A stretch of DNA of 64,000 nucleotides from Polytrichum commune (GCA_950295325.1 OX485805.1:23983501-24047500); one strand, 5' to 3'. Numbered from the stretch's first letter, positions 11,201-22,440 are shown. Program-made: numbers and translations. Notes: generated by a model not told the origin, from the sequence alone.

Positions 11201-12910
11201 TGTAACTCAGAAGTTCTCTTGCAGAAAACATCATGGACATTTAATGCTTTCAGAAATTGACAACAATGAATCAGATCTTGTGATTCCCATTAAGGTCAAG
11301 CTCCTCCATCCGAAATCTGATTTGTTGTACTTACATGATGAAAAATGTAGCACAAGCATTCTGGCATGAAACGAAGATTTGCAGCCTCTCCCCACACTAA
11401 AAGATAGAGTCCCATGTAGAGTATCTTTCGCTGACGAATCTCTTGATGGATTTGTGGCAACCTACAATTTGTCAACCACTGACATTAATATCAATTGCAA
11501 ATTATAATATATTCTGAAGTTCAATGACACTCAGGAAGAAAATTAAGGCCTACATATACCATCTATTTAGACTTCCCTTTATAAAGAAGGTCTAACTTCC
11601 AACTTGCAATACCAACAAGCCTGCACTATAAGAAAGCCAGGTTTCCGAAATGTCTAGTGCCTTTCTCAAAGCCAGAAAAGTTCACAACATCTGAAATGCC
11701 ATACTCTGAAAACAGATATCTTTTAGGATAAGCATACACAACTCAAATCCATGAGATGATAAACTACCAAAGATTGTGCTTGCGACCCAGAAACTTGCAC
11801 CAACTCTTGTAGTTCTTAAATAGTTTGGTCATGACTTCATTCAATGCTCGATCATCCAGCTGTGGAAATACAACTCAATACTTTCAGGTAAAAAGCCTTT
11901 GTGATAAAAAGCAAAAACTCCTCCAGCACTTAGCAGACCACAGATCCAGTTCTTACACTATGAATAAGAACATACAAGCTTCATTCATTGTGCACAGTTA
12001 TGCATACAAGTCAACCACTCCCATCTCATAATCAACACCATGACAGCTACTCACAATTGGACACTTGCCATACTGGCCCAATTCCTGCAATTGGGTCTCA
12101 CAAAACTGGCAGAAGACACAAGTGATTGAACACTGATTAATGTTTGCAGGCAAATCAAAGAGATGTTCCAATTCTACGTATCATTTGCATCGATCTAGAG
12201 CCATAAGAGAATATAGGGCACACCTTGTGCATAGGTTCTGGCCGTGGCAGAAAACGTATATGTACATTGGCAAGCATTAAGATTAAATGTTCCCTCTGAT
12301 TTGCCAAATTGTCCTTCTGCAGTGTATCAGTACATTCCAGAGATTAGCCTCAAAATTGAGAACTAGAAATGTACAAGACCTGTTATCAATCTTACCACAA
12401 AATTTATAAGTAATAGTACTCCTGTAGTTATGTTGCAAACTGTTGGGTGTAGTGGACTGAAGTTTTTAGAAAGTGGAATGAAGGTTGTGATGTCTACTTT
12501 TAGAATACCAGTACCCTCCTATAATAGCAATCCAGATATCAAAATGTTGAAACCTGCTGACTACTGCAAGCTTCTACCCCAAGGGAATTAGAATCAGTTG
12601 CTTATTCTAGGACTTCAATGGAAAGCTCCAGCTACTACTTAAACTTCTTATTAAACAAGAAGACAGTTGGCAAAGAACCTCATTGCCATGTTTTAAGCTA
12701 AAAGATCAATTTCAAGAGACCAATGATTAAACCTGCTGTCCCACATGAAACATCATATCACCTCAAAAGCTGACCACAACAGACACTTCAACCACAACAG
12801 TGGTTGATTAGAAAGGTCCACAAACCTGAAACTCGAACATGTCTTGGAGCCAATCAAGGCAGTCAAGGTCTCCTGACCTATGTTGACCTTCTTTGCTAGG
12901 TTGCCAATGA
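8227..12910 (-). pseudogene. Callose synthase, internal fragment of eleven exons (both ends missing)
   Basis: Minus-strand exons, in gene order: 12826-~12905 (CLDWLQDMFEFQ), 12224-12316 (NQREHLILMLANVHIR), 11768-11859 (DDRALNEVMTKLFKNY), 11335-11461 (LYLLVWGEAANLRFMPE), 10837-10974 (ELHGMLAGNVS), 10565-10624 (SAWRNYDDLNEYFW), 10338-10425 (FRLGWPMRSNADFF), 9548-9635 (FVEIRTFWHIFRSFDRM), 8942-9059 (FNGTVIKQVLSIFITAS), 8419-8753 (AAWVIIL, NNPQG, LLWWSQ) and 8227-8279 (RLYIGRGMHES). These cover the FKS1-type domain and first membrane block of a 1,3-beta-glucan synthase. The amino-terminal exons and everything after MHES, including the catalytic half, are absent from the window in this orientation. 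Splice sites and frames look intact; the intron after exon 8942-9059 has a GC donor. The reading frame of each exon is clean, so truncation appears recent or the remainder is far away. Confidence 0.9.
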
Positions 12911-13861
12911 ATCCAACCTGTCCACCATCACCACTTGCGCTGGCATTCCACATGTCCCGTAACTCTCCGGAAGTACTTCTTGGTATCTGTTTCCTGCCCT
13001 CTCACTGTGTACAGCACTAGTATTCCCAGATTGACCATCTCTGAAATCACCACCACGTAAATCAGGAGAGCATGCCCCGGGTTCGGAATTCCTTCTTTCC
13101 AGGTCACCTCCCCAATCCCTCTGCCCTCGGTTACCTGATTTTCCATGAGAATACTCCGATAAAGAACCACTAGCGGCCTCTGAATTAGGACCCCTTCTGT
13201 CATCACAGGCACTGGTGCTGCAATTGGTGAACGCCCTCAACAATGTGTCATTACCCTCTAGTTCCTTCCTATGCCCACAGCTCCTTTTCGAGGCGATAGG
13301 GCGCCTCACAGGTGGTGGCTGTTTATTGATAGTATTCTTTTTCAATGCGCTGGCGAAGGTTTCTTCAGAAGGACGAGGGCATCCCGAAAGATGTGACTGG
13401 GTTCCAGAATCCGCCCACCCTGACCGCCTATCTCTGGCCCTATCAACCACCCTATTCTGCATGAAAGAGAGATTCCTACCGGCCAGACCACGAGACTCTT
13501 GAAAGTCCCGTGAAACCTGTTGCTGCCATGCTTGTGGGCCATCTTCTCTATTAATTAGGAACTCAGGTTCCCTACTACCGGTATGCAGAGGCAGGGGGCG
13601 AAGAGCAGGATTTAGCCAGCCCTGGGGATAAGCCCTTCCAAAAAACCCAACGTGTATGCCCAGATTCCTGGCAAAATGGCCCCGAGTGCATTCCCTGGCC
13701 ACATGTCCTGGCTGCCCACAACTGAAGCAATTACGAGTCCACTCAATTGGCCGCTGAACAAGATGAGGCTGTTCTTCAAACTGGTGCCCACTAAAACCTC
13801 GGCTTCTATCCATACAGTTCAGTTGATCTGCTGCTGCTGCCGCAGTGCAGTCCAACATCAA
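12896..13861 (-). CDS. CCHC zinc-knuckle ORF, possibly gag-derived
   Basis: A 321-codon ORF with a zinc knuckle at residues 45-58 (CFSCGQPGHVAREC, spacing CX2CX4HX4C) followed by ~250 basic, Arg/Ser/Gly-rich residues of low complexity. Zinc knuckles of this form occur in retroelement Gag proteins and in host RNA-binding proteins. The ORF's 3' end overlaps a callose synthase exon in another frame, and it lies at the broken 5' edge of that gene, which suggests an inserted retroelement fragment. No reverse transcriptase was found next to it. Function unknown. Confidence 0.45.
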   Translation of the reverse strand: MMLDCTAAAAADQLNCMDRSRGFSGHQFEEQPHLVQRPIEWTRNCFSCGQPGHVARECTRGHFARNLGIHVGFFGRAYPQGWLNPALRPLPLHTGSREPEFLINREDGPQAWQQQVSRDFQESRGLAGRNLSFMQNRVVDRARDRRSGWADSGTQSHLSGCPRPSEETFASALKKNTINKQPPPVRRPIASKRSCGHRKELEGNDTLLRAFTNCSTSACDDRRGPNSEAASGSLSEYSHGKSGNRGQRDWGGDLERRNSEPGACSPDLRGGDFRDGQSGNTSAVHSERAGNRYQEVLPESYGTCGMPAQVVMVDRLDSLAT

Positions 13862-14289
13862 TTAACTAACATTCCACAAGTCTGGAGCTCCTGCTTGCCA
13901 CAAAATAGAGAATTAATTGTCAGCAGCACAGCAGTCCCCTGAGGCACAGACATCGAGAGAGAGGGAGAGACGGAGATGACACATGTGATAGGCCGTGCCT
14001 AAAAACACAAGCTAGGTACTAAATCTCTGTAAGGATTGTTGCTTAGAATATTAGGTCACGCGTTCACATGCCAGAACAAAGTATGAACCCTACAAATAAT
14101 TAGAAGACTGACGAAGTGCTCAATTAGGTCATATTTCAGTCTTCCATCTCATCATCGGTCACCAGCTGATTCGCTAACTTTGTTTGAGAGTATCATGACT
14201 GTTCAAAGTTACGGGAGAATTAGATGCATAGATTGGCAAGTCCGCATGAACTCTCGCTTCTCTACACCCCTGCGATGCTTTTGCACAAA

Positions 14290-14720
14290 AAATGAGGGGT
14301 TGCTACATATCTCCGCAAGGACATTGACAATTTCTTGGATGCTAAATGTTTGTCACCAAGGGTTTAACAGACAGAAAACACAAGAAACAGGGAATTCACG
14401 GGTTGAGTACTAGCTCAAGAACATTGATAATTTCTTCGAAGCTAAATGTTTGACACCCAAAGGGTTTAAGAAACAGGGGATTCAACGGTTGAGTGCTACC
14501 TCCCCAAGGACATTGACAATTTCTTGGACACTGGATGTTTGTCACCCAAGGGTTTAAGGAACCAAAAGGACCAAAACAAAAAACAGGGGAATAAAGAATC
14601 GATTGACTACCTCCTCAAGAACATTAATAATTTCTTGAATGCTGGACCGCTCTTTACCACCAACACAAGTCACCAAGAACCCCTGTTGCCCATGGTTGAG
14701 AACAGCCTTCTTCTGGTTCT
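14290..14720 (-). repeat. Four imperfect tandem copies of an exon end
   Basis: The sequence around the 3' end of the THUMP-gene exon at 14611-14718 (the block CATTAATAATTTCTTG and neighbours) recurs, diverged, at about 14503, 14412 and 14300. Spacing is about 91-118 bp. Each copy contains the same ACATTGACAATTTCTTGGA-like core, a CACCAAGGGTTTAA word and an AACAGGG word. The three extra copies do not keep an open frame. Confidence 0.7.
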
Positions 14721-15146
14721 GAAATCACTCACAATTCAGACTCAATAACCCTACCCCTCCAGCCTTACATGACCACAATGTACTTGAGAGTCATCGTAGA
14801 ACTCCTTATGCTCCACTTTACAAAGACCTCCATGTCTTAATTCCACAGCAAATTGGAAGAGCCTCTTGTTCGGTCCACATAAATGTCAAAACAATGACGA
14901 CCTCTAATCCTCATTTTCACATCATCCCCGTCTTCACCAGGATAATAAAATGCCACCCAAAAAATTTCTTGGTGCTTCCAATCGCCTTTGAGTCAAATTA
15001 AGAAATGTAGTTGTGCATCGGAATGAGAAGGAGGAAACACATACATGAGGCAAGTACTTGGCTCGTCGACGGTTTCGATCACCACCGCCACCACCACCAT
15101 GTTGATACTCTGCTACGTTTTGCAACAATTGAATCTGAAGAAACAC
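14611..15146 (-). pseudogene. THUMP-domain protein (TAN1/THUMPD1-like), 5' fragment
   Basis: Two exons of a gene related to Tan1/THUMPD1, the tRNA-binding partner for N4-acetylcytidine formation in tRNA. The first exon (from 15045 upward) ends in RNRRRAKYLPH before a GTATGT donor. The second (14611-14718) encodes GQQGFLVTCVGGKERS then IQEIINVLEE. Eukaryotic family members have the same order: a basic stretch with KYLPH, then QGFL.TCDGGRER. A run of glycines precedes the basic motif. No in-frame ATG is clear, and the later exons with the THUMP fold were not found; instead the exon end is duplicated in tandem. Probably a truncated copy. Confidence 0.65.
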
Positions 15147-16654
15147 ACAATTGAACGGGGAAGACAGAAGATGACGACGTTTTCAAGGTTTCAAGGTAGG
15201 TCAGAACCCTGGTTCGCCTCCCATAGACTTCTTCTCGAAAAAAAGCGCAGTGAAAAGTTTTATGAACACGTCACTCCGAGTTACTATTCTATACTAAAAT
15301 CATGAAATGAGATGGAACAGATAAAACCTTTGCAATGAATTTGTGTTGCTGGTTTAGGGTATCAGAATGCACCTCCCGAGTCTTGTTTGCGAGCTGTGTC
15401 GGGAGCTGGGTACAAACGTCGCGCTCCCCTACTTTGTTGACTTCCTCCACCCTGGTCCAAATCTACCTATCCTAGTATTTTTGTTCATTGCGGGTTTCCT
15501 GTCTTCCCCGTTCGCTTCTTCGGTGATGCCTCATTCTTCAGCTTTAGGGTCTTCTTTCTTGCTGCGTCCGCTGTTGAGGATTCCTTGCTCCGGCCAGTAA
15601 GGTCGACACCAACTCCGAATCTTCTCCCAAGTGCTCACAGAGTGTAAACCTCCGAATCTACAAACCTCCCAAGTGTAGTGAGTTGCGAATCTGCAAACCT
15701 CCCAAGTGTAAACCTCCGAATCTGCTCCCAAGTGCTCATAGACAACCCCTGCCCAAGCCTCAGCTTTCTGTGTGGGAAGCTCCACTGATCTACAAGAAGT
15801 GGGGAGCAACTTTCGATCTACTTCATCATCGAATAGGTCTACTTTAAGTTTTTCAAATGCTCTCATAAATAGCTTTCCGTATGGAGTTTGGTAAACCATC
15901 CTAAACCCTAAACCCACTACATATGAAATTAGGACATCAATGTTCTTTATTATGCTTGGTGTGGTCATATATCTGTTTTGTATGGAGTGGGTGCTTTCTT
16001 GTCAGTGTCATCTTATAGTTGCCAATGTTTACACATTTGAGGGTTTTTCCTGTAAACCTAGTTAAGGGATGCCATGCCTATGTGCATCCCTGCACATTTT
16101 GTGGGAAGGAAAACCTGCTGCTGGGAAAAACGAAGTTTGGAATATCTATCTATACCAGATCTTCTTCCCCAAATCACTTTCTGTTGTTGTGTAGGTAGGA
16201 ATAAGACAAACTTGAGTATAGTATCTGGATACTTATTGGGAGGATTGCAAGTGCCTCACTCAATGATGCCCTTACAAATGGTGTTTCTGATCTTCTGCCG
16301 TGTCTTCAGACGAATTTGTTTGGGTGACTAATCCGATGAACTGTTTAGGTGCAGTGATGGTCATTTGCAGGTTGACTCTAAAAGTATTTTGTAGGTTTTC
16401 TACAGCTGCATGCCTGATCTGGAGTTTTAGAGTGGTAACTCTGCTACATGATTTGAGATGTTATCTCGTCTTTGTGTTCGTTTCTCTCCTCTGTCACCAA
16501 CATTATCCACTTTGCCTGACAGTCCACCATGCGTTTAGTTCTATGGATGCCGCCTTCTATCCTGTTTGCTAATTTCTTGAGATTCTAGATTGCATTACTC
16601 ACTTGGGTGTTGTTATGATGGCTTCAGTTCAGTGACATATCAGCCATCATCACT
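15147..16654. other. Gene-poor region with short internal repeats
   Basis: At 15624-15740 the words CTCCCAAGTG and AACCTCCGAATCTG are repeated several times; this array lies in a 145-codon minus-strand ORF (15531-15968) whose peptide repeats TWEVCRF and which I do not recognise. CCTAAACCCTAAACCC at about 15903 is a short telomere-like word. No other gene is supported. Confidence 0.4.
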
Positions 16655-16880
16655 AAGGTATGTGGGCCTTATATAGTCACTCTTCCTAATTGAACACCTA
16701 TATTTGAGTGGTTTATAGCAAGACTTGGATTAGTGAATGGATACCATAAAGACATGTGTCATGATGAGACTACACTATGAGCTGAAAATGTGGGCACCAT
16801 TCTAGATTCAAAGGTGATCACAATTGGGAAGGCTTATGCAATGACTTACAAGAGGATAGAATCTGCACTTTGACCTCCTA
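16655..16880 (+). repeat. Dispersed repeat family A, copy 2
   Basis: Resembles 4665-4870 and 19190-19345: GGTATGTGGGCCTTA, then GAACACCTATATTTGAGTGG, then AATGGATACCA followed by AGACATGTG, then GTGGGCACCATT. Non-coding; the boundary words suggest one decayed element family. Confidence 0.6.
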
Positions 16881-17164
16881 AACTTTTTGCGTCTAAACTT
16901 TGATCATGAAATAACAATCTGTGGTTCGCAGCTCCTAGCCAGATGATTCCTGATTCAGTGGCCAGCGTTAAAAACTGTGTGTTGAGTTGGAGATGCCCAT
17001 AATAGGACTGCACACCTTACATATTGTGTGAAACCACCAATATATTCTTCTGGAGGAAGTTTCATTCAATCATCACTTTCAGGTATTTTCCGCTGAAATC
17101 CTAGTCAGTTGCAGTGAGATGGTCTGGTTGGGGACTCTCTCAGCAGTGAGACTTTATCTAAGTT

Positions 17165-17205
17165 GTTGTTGTATCTCTCTCTCTCTCTCTCTCTTTCTCA
17201 GGTAT
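17165..17205 (+). repeat. CT microsatellite
   Basis: A run of CT dinucleotides interrupted once by TTT. Confidence 0.9.
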
Positions 17206-18662
17206 GAGGGCAATCAATTCAATTAACCCCTAAATGTTTACAAGTCATAAGTCGATCATTTTTTCCCTGTGGGGCTCTTGAAGGGCGTCTTGACATATTC
17301 CCAAAACCCTAAGCCCTGGAAATGTGATTTTGGTATCCTGCAATAATAGGAGCTTGCCGAAGGAGAATCTTCTGTTATTGCTGCAGCTGCCAAGGCTAAC
17401 CCTATAGAGGAGTTTCCCTCTTTTTTGCAGATACGAGCAAAATGGTGAGTCTATCAGATTTGGAGGTTGTAGGCCATCATGACGCATTGCAAATATATTT
17501 GATGCTCTGAGAAGTTTGTTATTCAACATACCGAAGTAGCAAATTGACAGGAATTGTCTTTTATTTTTCTTCCATTGTTTCACTACTCTTAGGGTCACTT
17601 ACACCATAACCAAGGGCGTGACCATGAAACGACCAGAGGTTTCTTGAAACTCATTTAAAGGCTGGACCATGGCAATTGAAATTGAAATTTGTGTGGTCAC
17701 GGGCCTTTTAAGTGAGGTGTAAAGACATACACAAAACAATAGTCAGTTGTTTTGTTTATAAGCCTGCACAATATAAGTCCACAGATCATGGACTTTGGGT
17801 GTGGCTTCTCTTGTCTTCTCTATTGGGTTATATTTGGTGAATGACTGAGTGTTAGGTAGACTGAGAACAGTTACAATCCGTGCTTTATTGACGAGCCTAT
17901 CTTTGTTGTGAGCATGGTCAAGTCTTGTGTTGATGTCATAATTGGACTTTTGGTTGGTATTTGATAGACTTCTCTTTGGCTGAAGTGGCGACACATCTGA
18001 TCCTGAAGATTAAAATTTGTGTCTCATTAATCTATCTCAGTTGTTAACAATGTTCAAGCTGTCTAGTGTTTCCATCACAAAACTCCACAATGGAGGATGA
18101 GGTTCTGATGAGTATCTTCTTGAGCCTGTGCCTGCTAAGGACTGGGAGTTAGCAAATTGACAGGAATTGTCTTTTATGCAGGCCTGAAGTTAATTTTGGA
18201 AGCAGGCTTTGCTGATTCTCTGTCTCCTCCATTGAAACAATACATACTACACCTTCTAAAGGTCAGACTTATTGCCACCCGTTTTATTGACTAACCTTGT
18301 GATATAGTTCGATGTCTTGGACACTGCCGTTAATTTGTAATGTTTAATCCCTAATTGAAAGCAGTGCTTGCACATATGTGGGCTCAAGCAGGTTCAATTC
18401 TTAGTTCAGTGGCCCAGTTCCAGTTTCATTATCTCTATGGGAGTCACGTTTCCATGTTGAATTTTCACTCCTCCCGCAGCTGTGTCGGGAGTGCTCTTTT
18501 GGCTAAAGGTGTTTTTTTTGGCTAAAGGTTTTTGTGCTCAGCTGCAGTGTATGCCAATCTTGCATATGCTGTACCACAATTGCTGCAGCCTCTGATGAGG
18601 TATGTCGAAAATGTGTAGTTACATCATAATCTATTATGAAGAGCTCTAACCATCACTTCTAA
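17206..18662. other. Intergenic DNA with a 26-bp direct duplication
   Basis: The 26-bp stretch beginning GCAAATTGACAGGAATTG occurs exactly at about 17537 and again at about 18152. Nothing else in this interval was recognised; scattered ORFs below 120 codons lack similarity to known families. Confidence 0.45.
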
Positions 18663-19185
18663 GGATGCAAGATCCAGTCACATTTGGAATGAAAAAAAAT
18701 CAGTAGTTTGGGTCTTGCAGTAGTTTATTTGGGCACTTTCAGACAGGAATTAGTTGAGGTATTCACGATCAATAGTGAATGTAGATCTCACCTACTGGAC
18801 ATGTTAAGGTTCACATAATCAAAGAGGTCCATGCCAACAATGTTTCTACTCGACATATTCACTAAGGTATGAGGGGTTATTCAGTTTGTTTTTCATGCTC
18901 TCCAACAAAAATTAGATTTACACAACAAAAATTGACTGCATTAGCAAAACTATGAAGATATCTTTATGGTGTTCTTTGATCGTCACCGAACCACAGAAGA
19001 ATTAAATATAGGTGTCTGATCAAAAAATGTAACCAAATATCACCTGCATACCTTTACAGAGGCAAGATCCACTCACATTGAGATTCACATGAACAATAGT
19101 TATGATCTTGCAGCAGTTTACTTGGGTACTTTAGACAATAATTAACATAAGCAGTCAAGATCAATAATGAATATAGATGAGGTAT
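18663..19185 (+). repeat. Diverged direct duplication of a ~125-bp segment, plus repeat family B
   Basis: 18663-18795 and 19062-19185 share CAAGATCCAGTCACATT-like, CTTGCAGTAGTTTA and GATCAATAGTGAATGTAGAT words in the same order. Between them, 18868-19050 matches 54590-54935 (family B): GGGGTTATT, then TTTACACAACAAAA, then TGCATTAGCAAA, then TTTGATCGTCACCGAACCA. Confidence 0.6.
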
Positions 19186-19189
19186 GTGG

Positions 19190-19345
19190 GCCTTACGTGG
19201 TTTTCATTTTTTAAGGTGGGCCCAGTGTATTGTCTCAGTAATTTGACACCTATATTTTAAGTGGCATACGGCAAGGCTGGTAGCTAAGAATGGACAGCAA
19301 AAAGACATGTGGTACTGTGAGATTGGACTATGTGTTCAGTTTTGT
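19190..19345 (+). repeat. Dispersed repeat family A, copy 3
   Basis: Contains GGTATGTGGGCCTTA, then GACACCTATATTTTAAGTGG, then AATGGACAGCAAAAAGACATG, in the same order as 16655-16880. It lies directly upstream of the first exon of the next gene. Confidence 0.6.
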
Positions 19346-19374
19346 CGTCTTTATGCCAATAACAGTGGAGAGCT

Positions 19375-22300
19375 TATGGATGGCACAATGACTTGTGATT
19401 CAAAACGTGTGATTCAAGAGGAGACCGAATACGAGCGACTAAAGCGTCATAAAATTGAAGCCAATACCAGAAAGTTGGAATCGTTGGGGCCTCTTGCGTT
19501 GGCGGCGGCGGTCAAACCGGCGATTGATTTGAAAAGGTAAATTTCCTTACTTGTTGGAGTTTTTTTGGGTTTAGTCTACACCTAGAATTGTTGTGGCTTA
19601 AAACTTATCAGGGTAATTTGTCTCCCTCACCATAGTTCCTTTGTCGCAGCTACCCAACTCTCATCAAATCATTATGGAGAATAAGTTGACAAACTTACTT
19701 AGTGAAATAGCTACATTGTGCGAAGAAGATGTGAAGACTTTGTTTTTAGAGGTTTCCCAATTCCCTGCAATCAATGCGTCTTTGCTAGCAAAAATGCAAG
19801 AGTTGCTAGCTAATACATTCGAGGATGCCAGGACAACACTCTCCGATTCCCTTCAGCCACCTAGGAGGAGTGCCAGGTAACGTGTAACACAGGGTGGTGG
19901 TCCCAACGCAGCAGATGGCATCACGCTTGTCTCAATAACTCTGACACCCCTATTATGCAACTAGAACGTTGAGATTCTGATGTTTTGGAACTAATTTGGC
20001 GCAGATGTCGGGATATTTCTGTTCGTAGGAGTTAGTTGTGCGAAGATTGATCAGCGCTTGATCATACCGCCATAACCTAGGCTTGGGACTCTGGAGTTAC
20101 TGCGGTCTATTATCATCAGGAAACGACTGCTGTTTCGGCTATATCAATGTAAGTGCTCATCACTGGACAGAGTATTCTTGTTGCTTTAGTGCACTTTCGC
20201 ATGGATGGAGCCTTACACTTTGCTCTTATATATGAACGAAGCTTAATCGATACTTTAAAGCAGGGAGGAAGGGCTCGAAAATGCTGGTCACAACCTAGCC
20301 TCACAGGATCCCACCCAAGAGCTCGGTACTGCCACCAACGCAGGTCCAACTCCCAGCATGACCTTCACATTGTTCCCTATCGACGAACAATTACCTCCAG
20401 GGTACCGTCTGGTTACAATACGAGAAGTCCAAGACCATCGTGAAGCATTGAACAAAGCAATGCCTAGATGGGAGATTGCCAATCTAGCTGACGGATCCGT
20501 GGATGGCAAATCCTATGGAGGTCACACAAGGTAATCATCCACCCTTTTGTATGCGATTTACCACTCAGATCTAGCTACAAACTAATTTACTACACCGCAA
20601 TCGTTATTTAGTGTTACAGAATAATTAAGTTCAATGTATGAAATTAGTGTGCCTCATCCAACAATGCCACCGCACAACTGATTTGAATAGTATGTACTCG
20701 TGGTAAATGCTTTGGTCCATTTTGAATAACAATTATAATGTACACTAATTTGGTTCATTCGTGTAGAGAGAAGCAAAGTAGTGAATAGTATTGCCAAGGA
20801 GAGGATGCCAAAAGCATGTTCTTCAATGCACACTATTCCAACATTGTTCAATGTTTGAATAGTGTGGATGGAATAAAATGCAACATGCTTTGGCATCCTC
20901 TCATTTGCAATACTATTTATTGTTCACTACCTTATTTTTCTTCCTATGTAGTGAAGGGAATAGCTGTTCACATGTAGAGCTAACCTCATTTCTCTACTCA
21001 TACGCAATTTAAAACATGTCTCTTCATAATTTGTTATAAACTCACAAAGGCTAAGATTTTTTATAACACTACAGGTTGGACAGGCGTAACGATGTCAGCC
21101 ACAAGCTAGCCACACGAGATCCGGAATTGACTGCAAATTCAGCTCTACCAATGTAAGTGTCAAGGACAGCCTAGAAGAAATGTGGGACTTGTGCACTCAA
21201 CCTGCAGTGCCCTGAGAGTGCGTTGAGAGTGTTTTTCCCCATGTTTGAGTGCTTCTGGACATTTTGACTGCTTCTGACCAAGTGCACAAGTCCCATATTT
21301 CCTCAAGCGGCACATTCTTGTTGCTTCAGTGCACTCCGGAAGGGTGGAATTTACACTTTGCTGATATCTCATAAGCCTAACCGTTGCCCTAATGCAGGGA
21401 GGAAAGGCTTGACTATGGTGGCCACGACCAGGATCCCACACAGAATGCACCTTCGGCTATGACGTAAGTGCCGACCCTAGCTTCCAGAGTATTCAAATTG
21501 TTCCTGTACTGCACTTCGGATAGCTGGACTCATTTACACTTCATTCTCGTAGAATAAGCCTAACCGTTGCTCTAAAGCAGAAGGGAAACTTGGCTCGACG
21601 ACACTGGCCACAACCTAGCCATGCAAGATATTTCTACGCAGGACCCCTCGCAAGCGCCCGATGGTATCGGTGCGGATCATGGCATGACCTTCACATTGTT
21701 CCCCATCGACGAACAATTACCTCCAGGGTATCGTCTAGTTACAGTACGAGAAGTCCATAACCACCTTGAGGCATTGCGTAGGGCAATGCCCGGGTGGGAG
21801 ATTGCGAATCTAGCTGATGGCTCTGTGGATGGGATGCATTACGGATGTCGCATAAGGTAATCATCCTCACTTCTCTGTGCAATGTTCACACTACAAGAAA
21901 TGGGGGGGGGGGGGGGGTTAGTGCCGTGGGAATGTTGCAAATCACAACACTAATAGCAACGTGCTTGCAACATGCTCCCGTTGCAAATTTCTGAAGAAGG
22001 AAAGAAAACGTGTATCACGTCACTAAGGACACCCCCCCTCCCCCCCCCCCCTTTCCCAATTTCTTGTAACGTCAATTGTGCTTTTGTGTGCAGCTTGCAC
22101 TTGTTGGATTGGCTAAGCGATATGATATGAACCACTCGGATCTAGCTACAAGGCTAATTCACTATCGTAGTGCAGGTGGGAATAGCTAGTATTCACATTA
22201 CATTGTAGAGATAATCTCCGAATCATGTCTCATCATAAATTCTCATAAATTTTCAAACGCAGGCTGACCAGGCGCAACGACACCGGCCACAAGCTAGCCA

Positions 22301-22440
22301 CGCAGTATCACAGTGCAACCTACGCAAAAATGAACATGCAAGACATGAGGGTCACCTATCCATGGGGGCGACCGATTCTCCCTGCATTTCTTGTAGTGTT
22401 AGTAGGCATTCTCATATATATAATTGTCAAGCTGTGAAGC
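19375..22440 (+). CDS. Unrecognised multi-exon gene built from duplicated phase-2 exons, C-terminal membrane tail
   Basis: Exons inferred from splice sites: 19375-19536, 19650-19876, ~20264-20531, ~21074-21152, ~21399-21463, ~21581-21859 and ~22263-22437. From the second exon on, every junction is phase 2 and frames join cleanly. The first exon contains EYERLKRHKIEAN and RKLESLG, a charged motif seen near the start of many plant proteins of unknown function. Exons 3 and 6 are paralogues: FTLFPIDEQLPPGYRLVT, then WEIANLADGSVDG. A short motif like GHNLASQDPTQ or GHKLATRDPE recurs in five exons. The end is PWGRPILPAF plus about 20 hydrophobic residues, a possible tail anchor. The junction of exons 1 and 2 is off by one base as read, so either a small exon is missed or the gene is damaged. 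A degenerate further module with stops lies at ~20040-20150. No function can be assigned. Confidence 0.7.
20778..20930. mobile_element. Foldback element or hairpin (153 bp) in an intron
   Basis: An almost complete inverted repeat: GTAGTGAATAGTATTGC on the left pairs with GCAATACTAT and TTCACTAC on the right, and GAGAGGATGCCAAAAGCATG with CATGCTTTGGCATCCTCTC. Arms are about 70 nt around a small loop near CAACATTGTTCAATG. The layout fits a MITE; a microRNA-type precursor is an alternative that the sequence cannot exclude. Confidence 0.7.
21170..21306. repeat. Inverted repeat in an intron
   Basis: AAATGTGGGACTTGTGCACT near 21180 pairs with AGTGCACAAGTCCCATATTT near 21282, giving arms of about 22 bp with one mismatch around ~80 bp. 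Probably a small decayed MITE. Confidence 0.6.
21889..22071. mobile_element. CACTA-type MITE with G/C-homopolymer arms
   Basis: Starts CACTACAAGAAATG followed by a G run. The right end, reverse-complemented, reads CGTTACAAGAAATTGGG then a G-rich run. CACTACAAGAAA is the common terminus of plant CACTA (En/Spm) elements. Internal ATGTTGCAAATCACAAC and GTTGCAAATTTC words are also arranged as inverted copies. It lies in an intron of the exon-duplication gene. Confidence 0.65.

Noticed and set aside
15531-15968. 145-codon minus-strand ORF as a gene
   Set aside because: The repeated TWEVCRF peptide comes from short DNA repeats, no family recognised, and splice or promoter support is lacking; listed only as part of an unassigned region.
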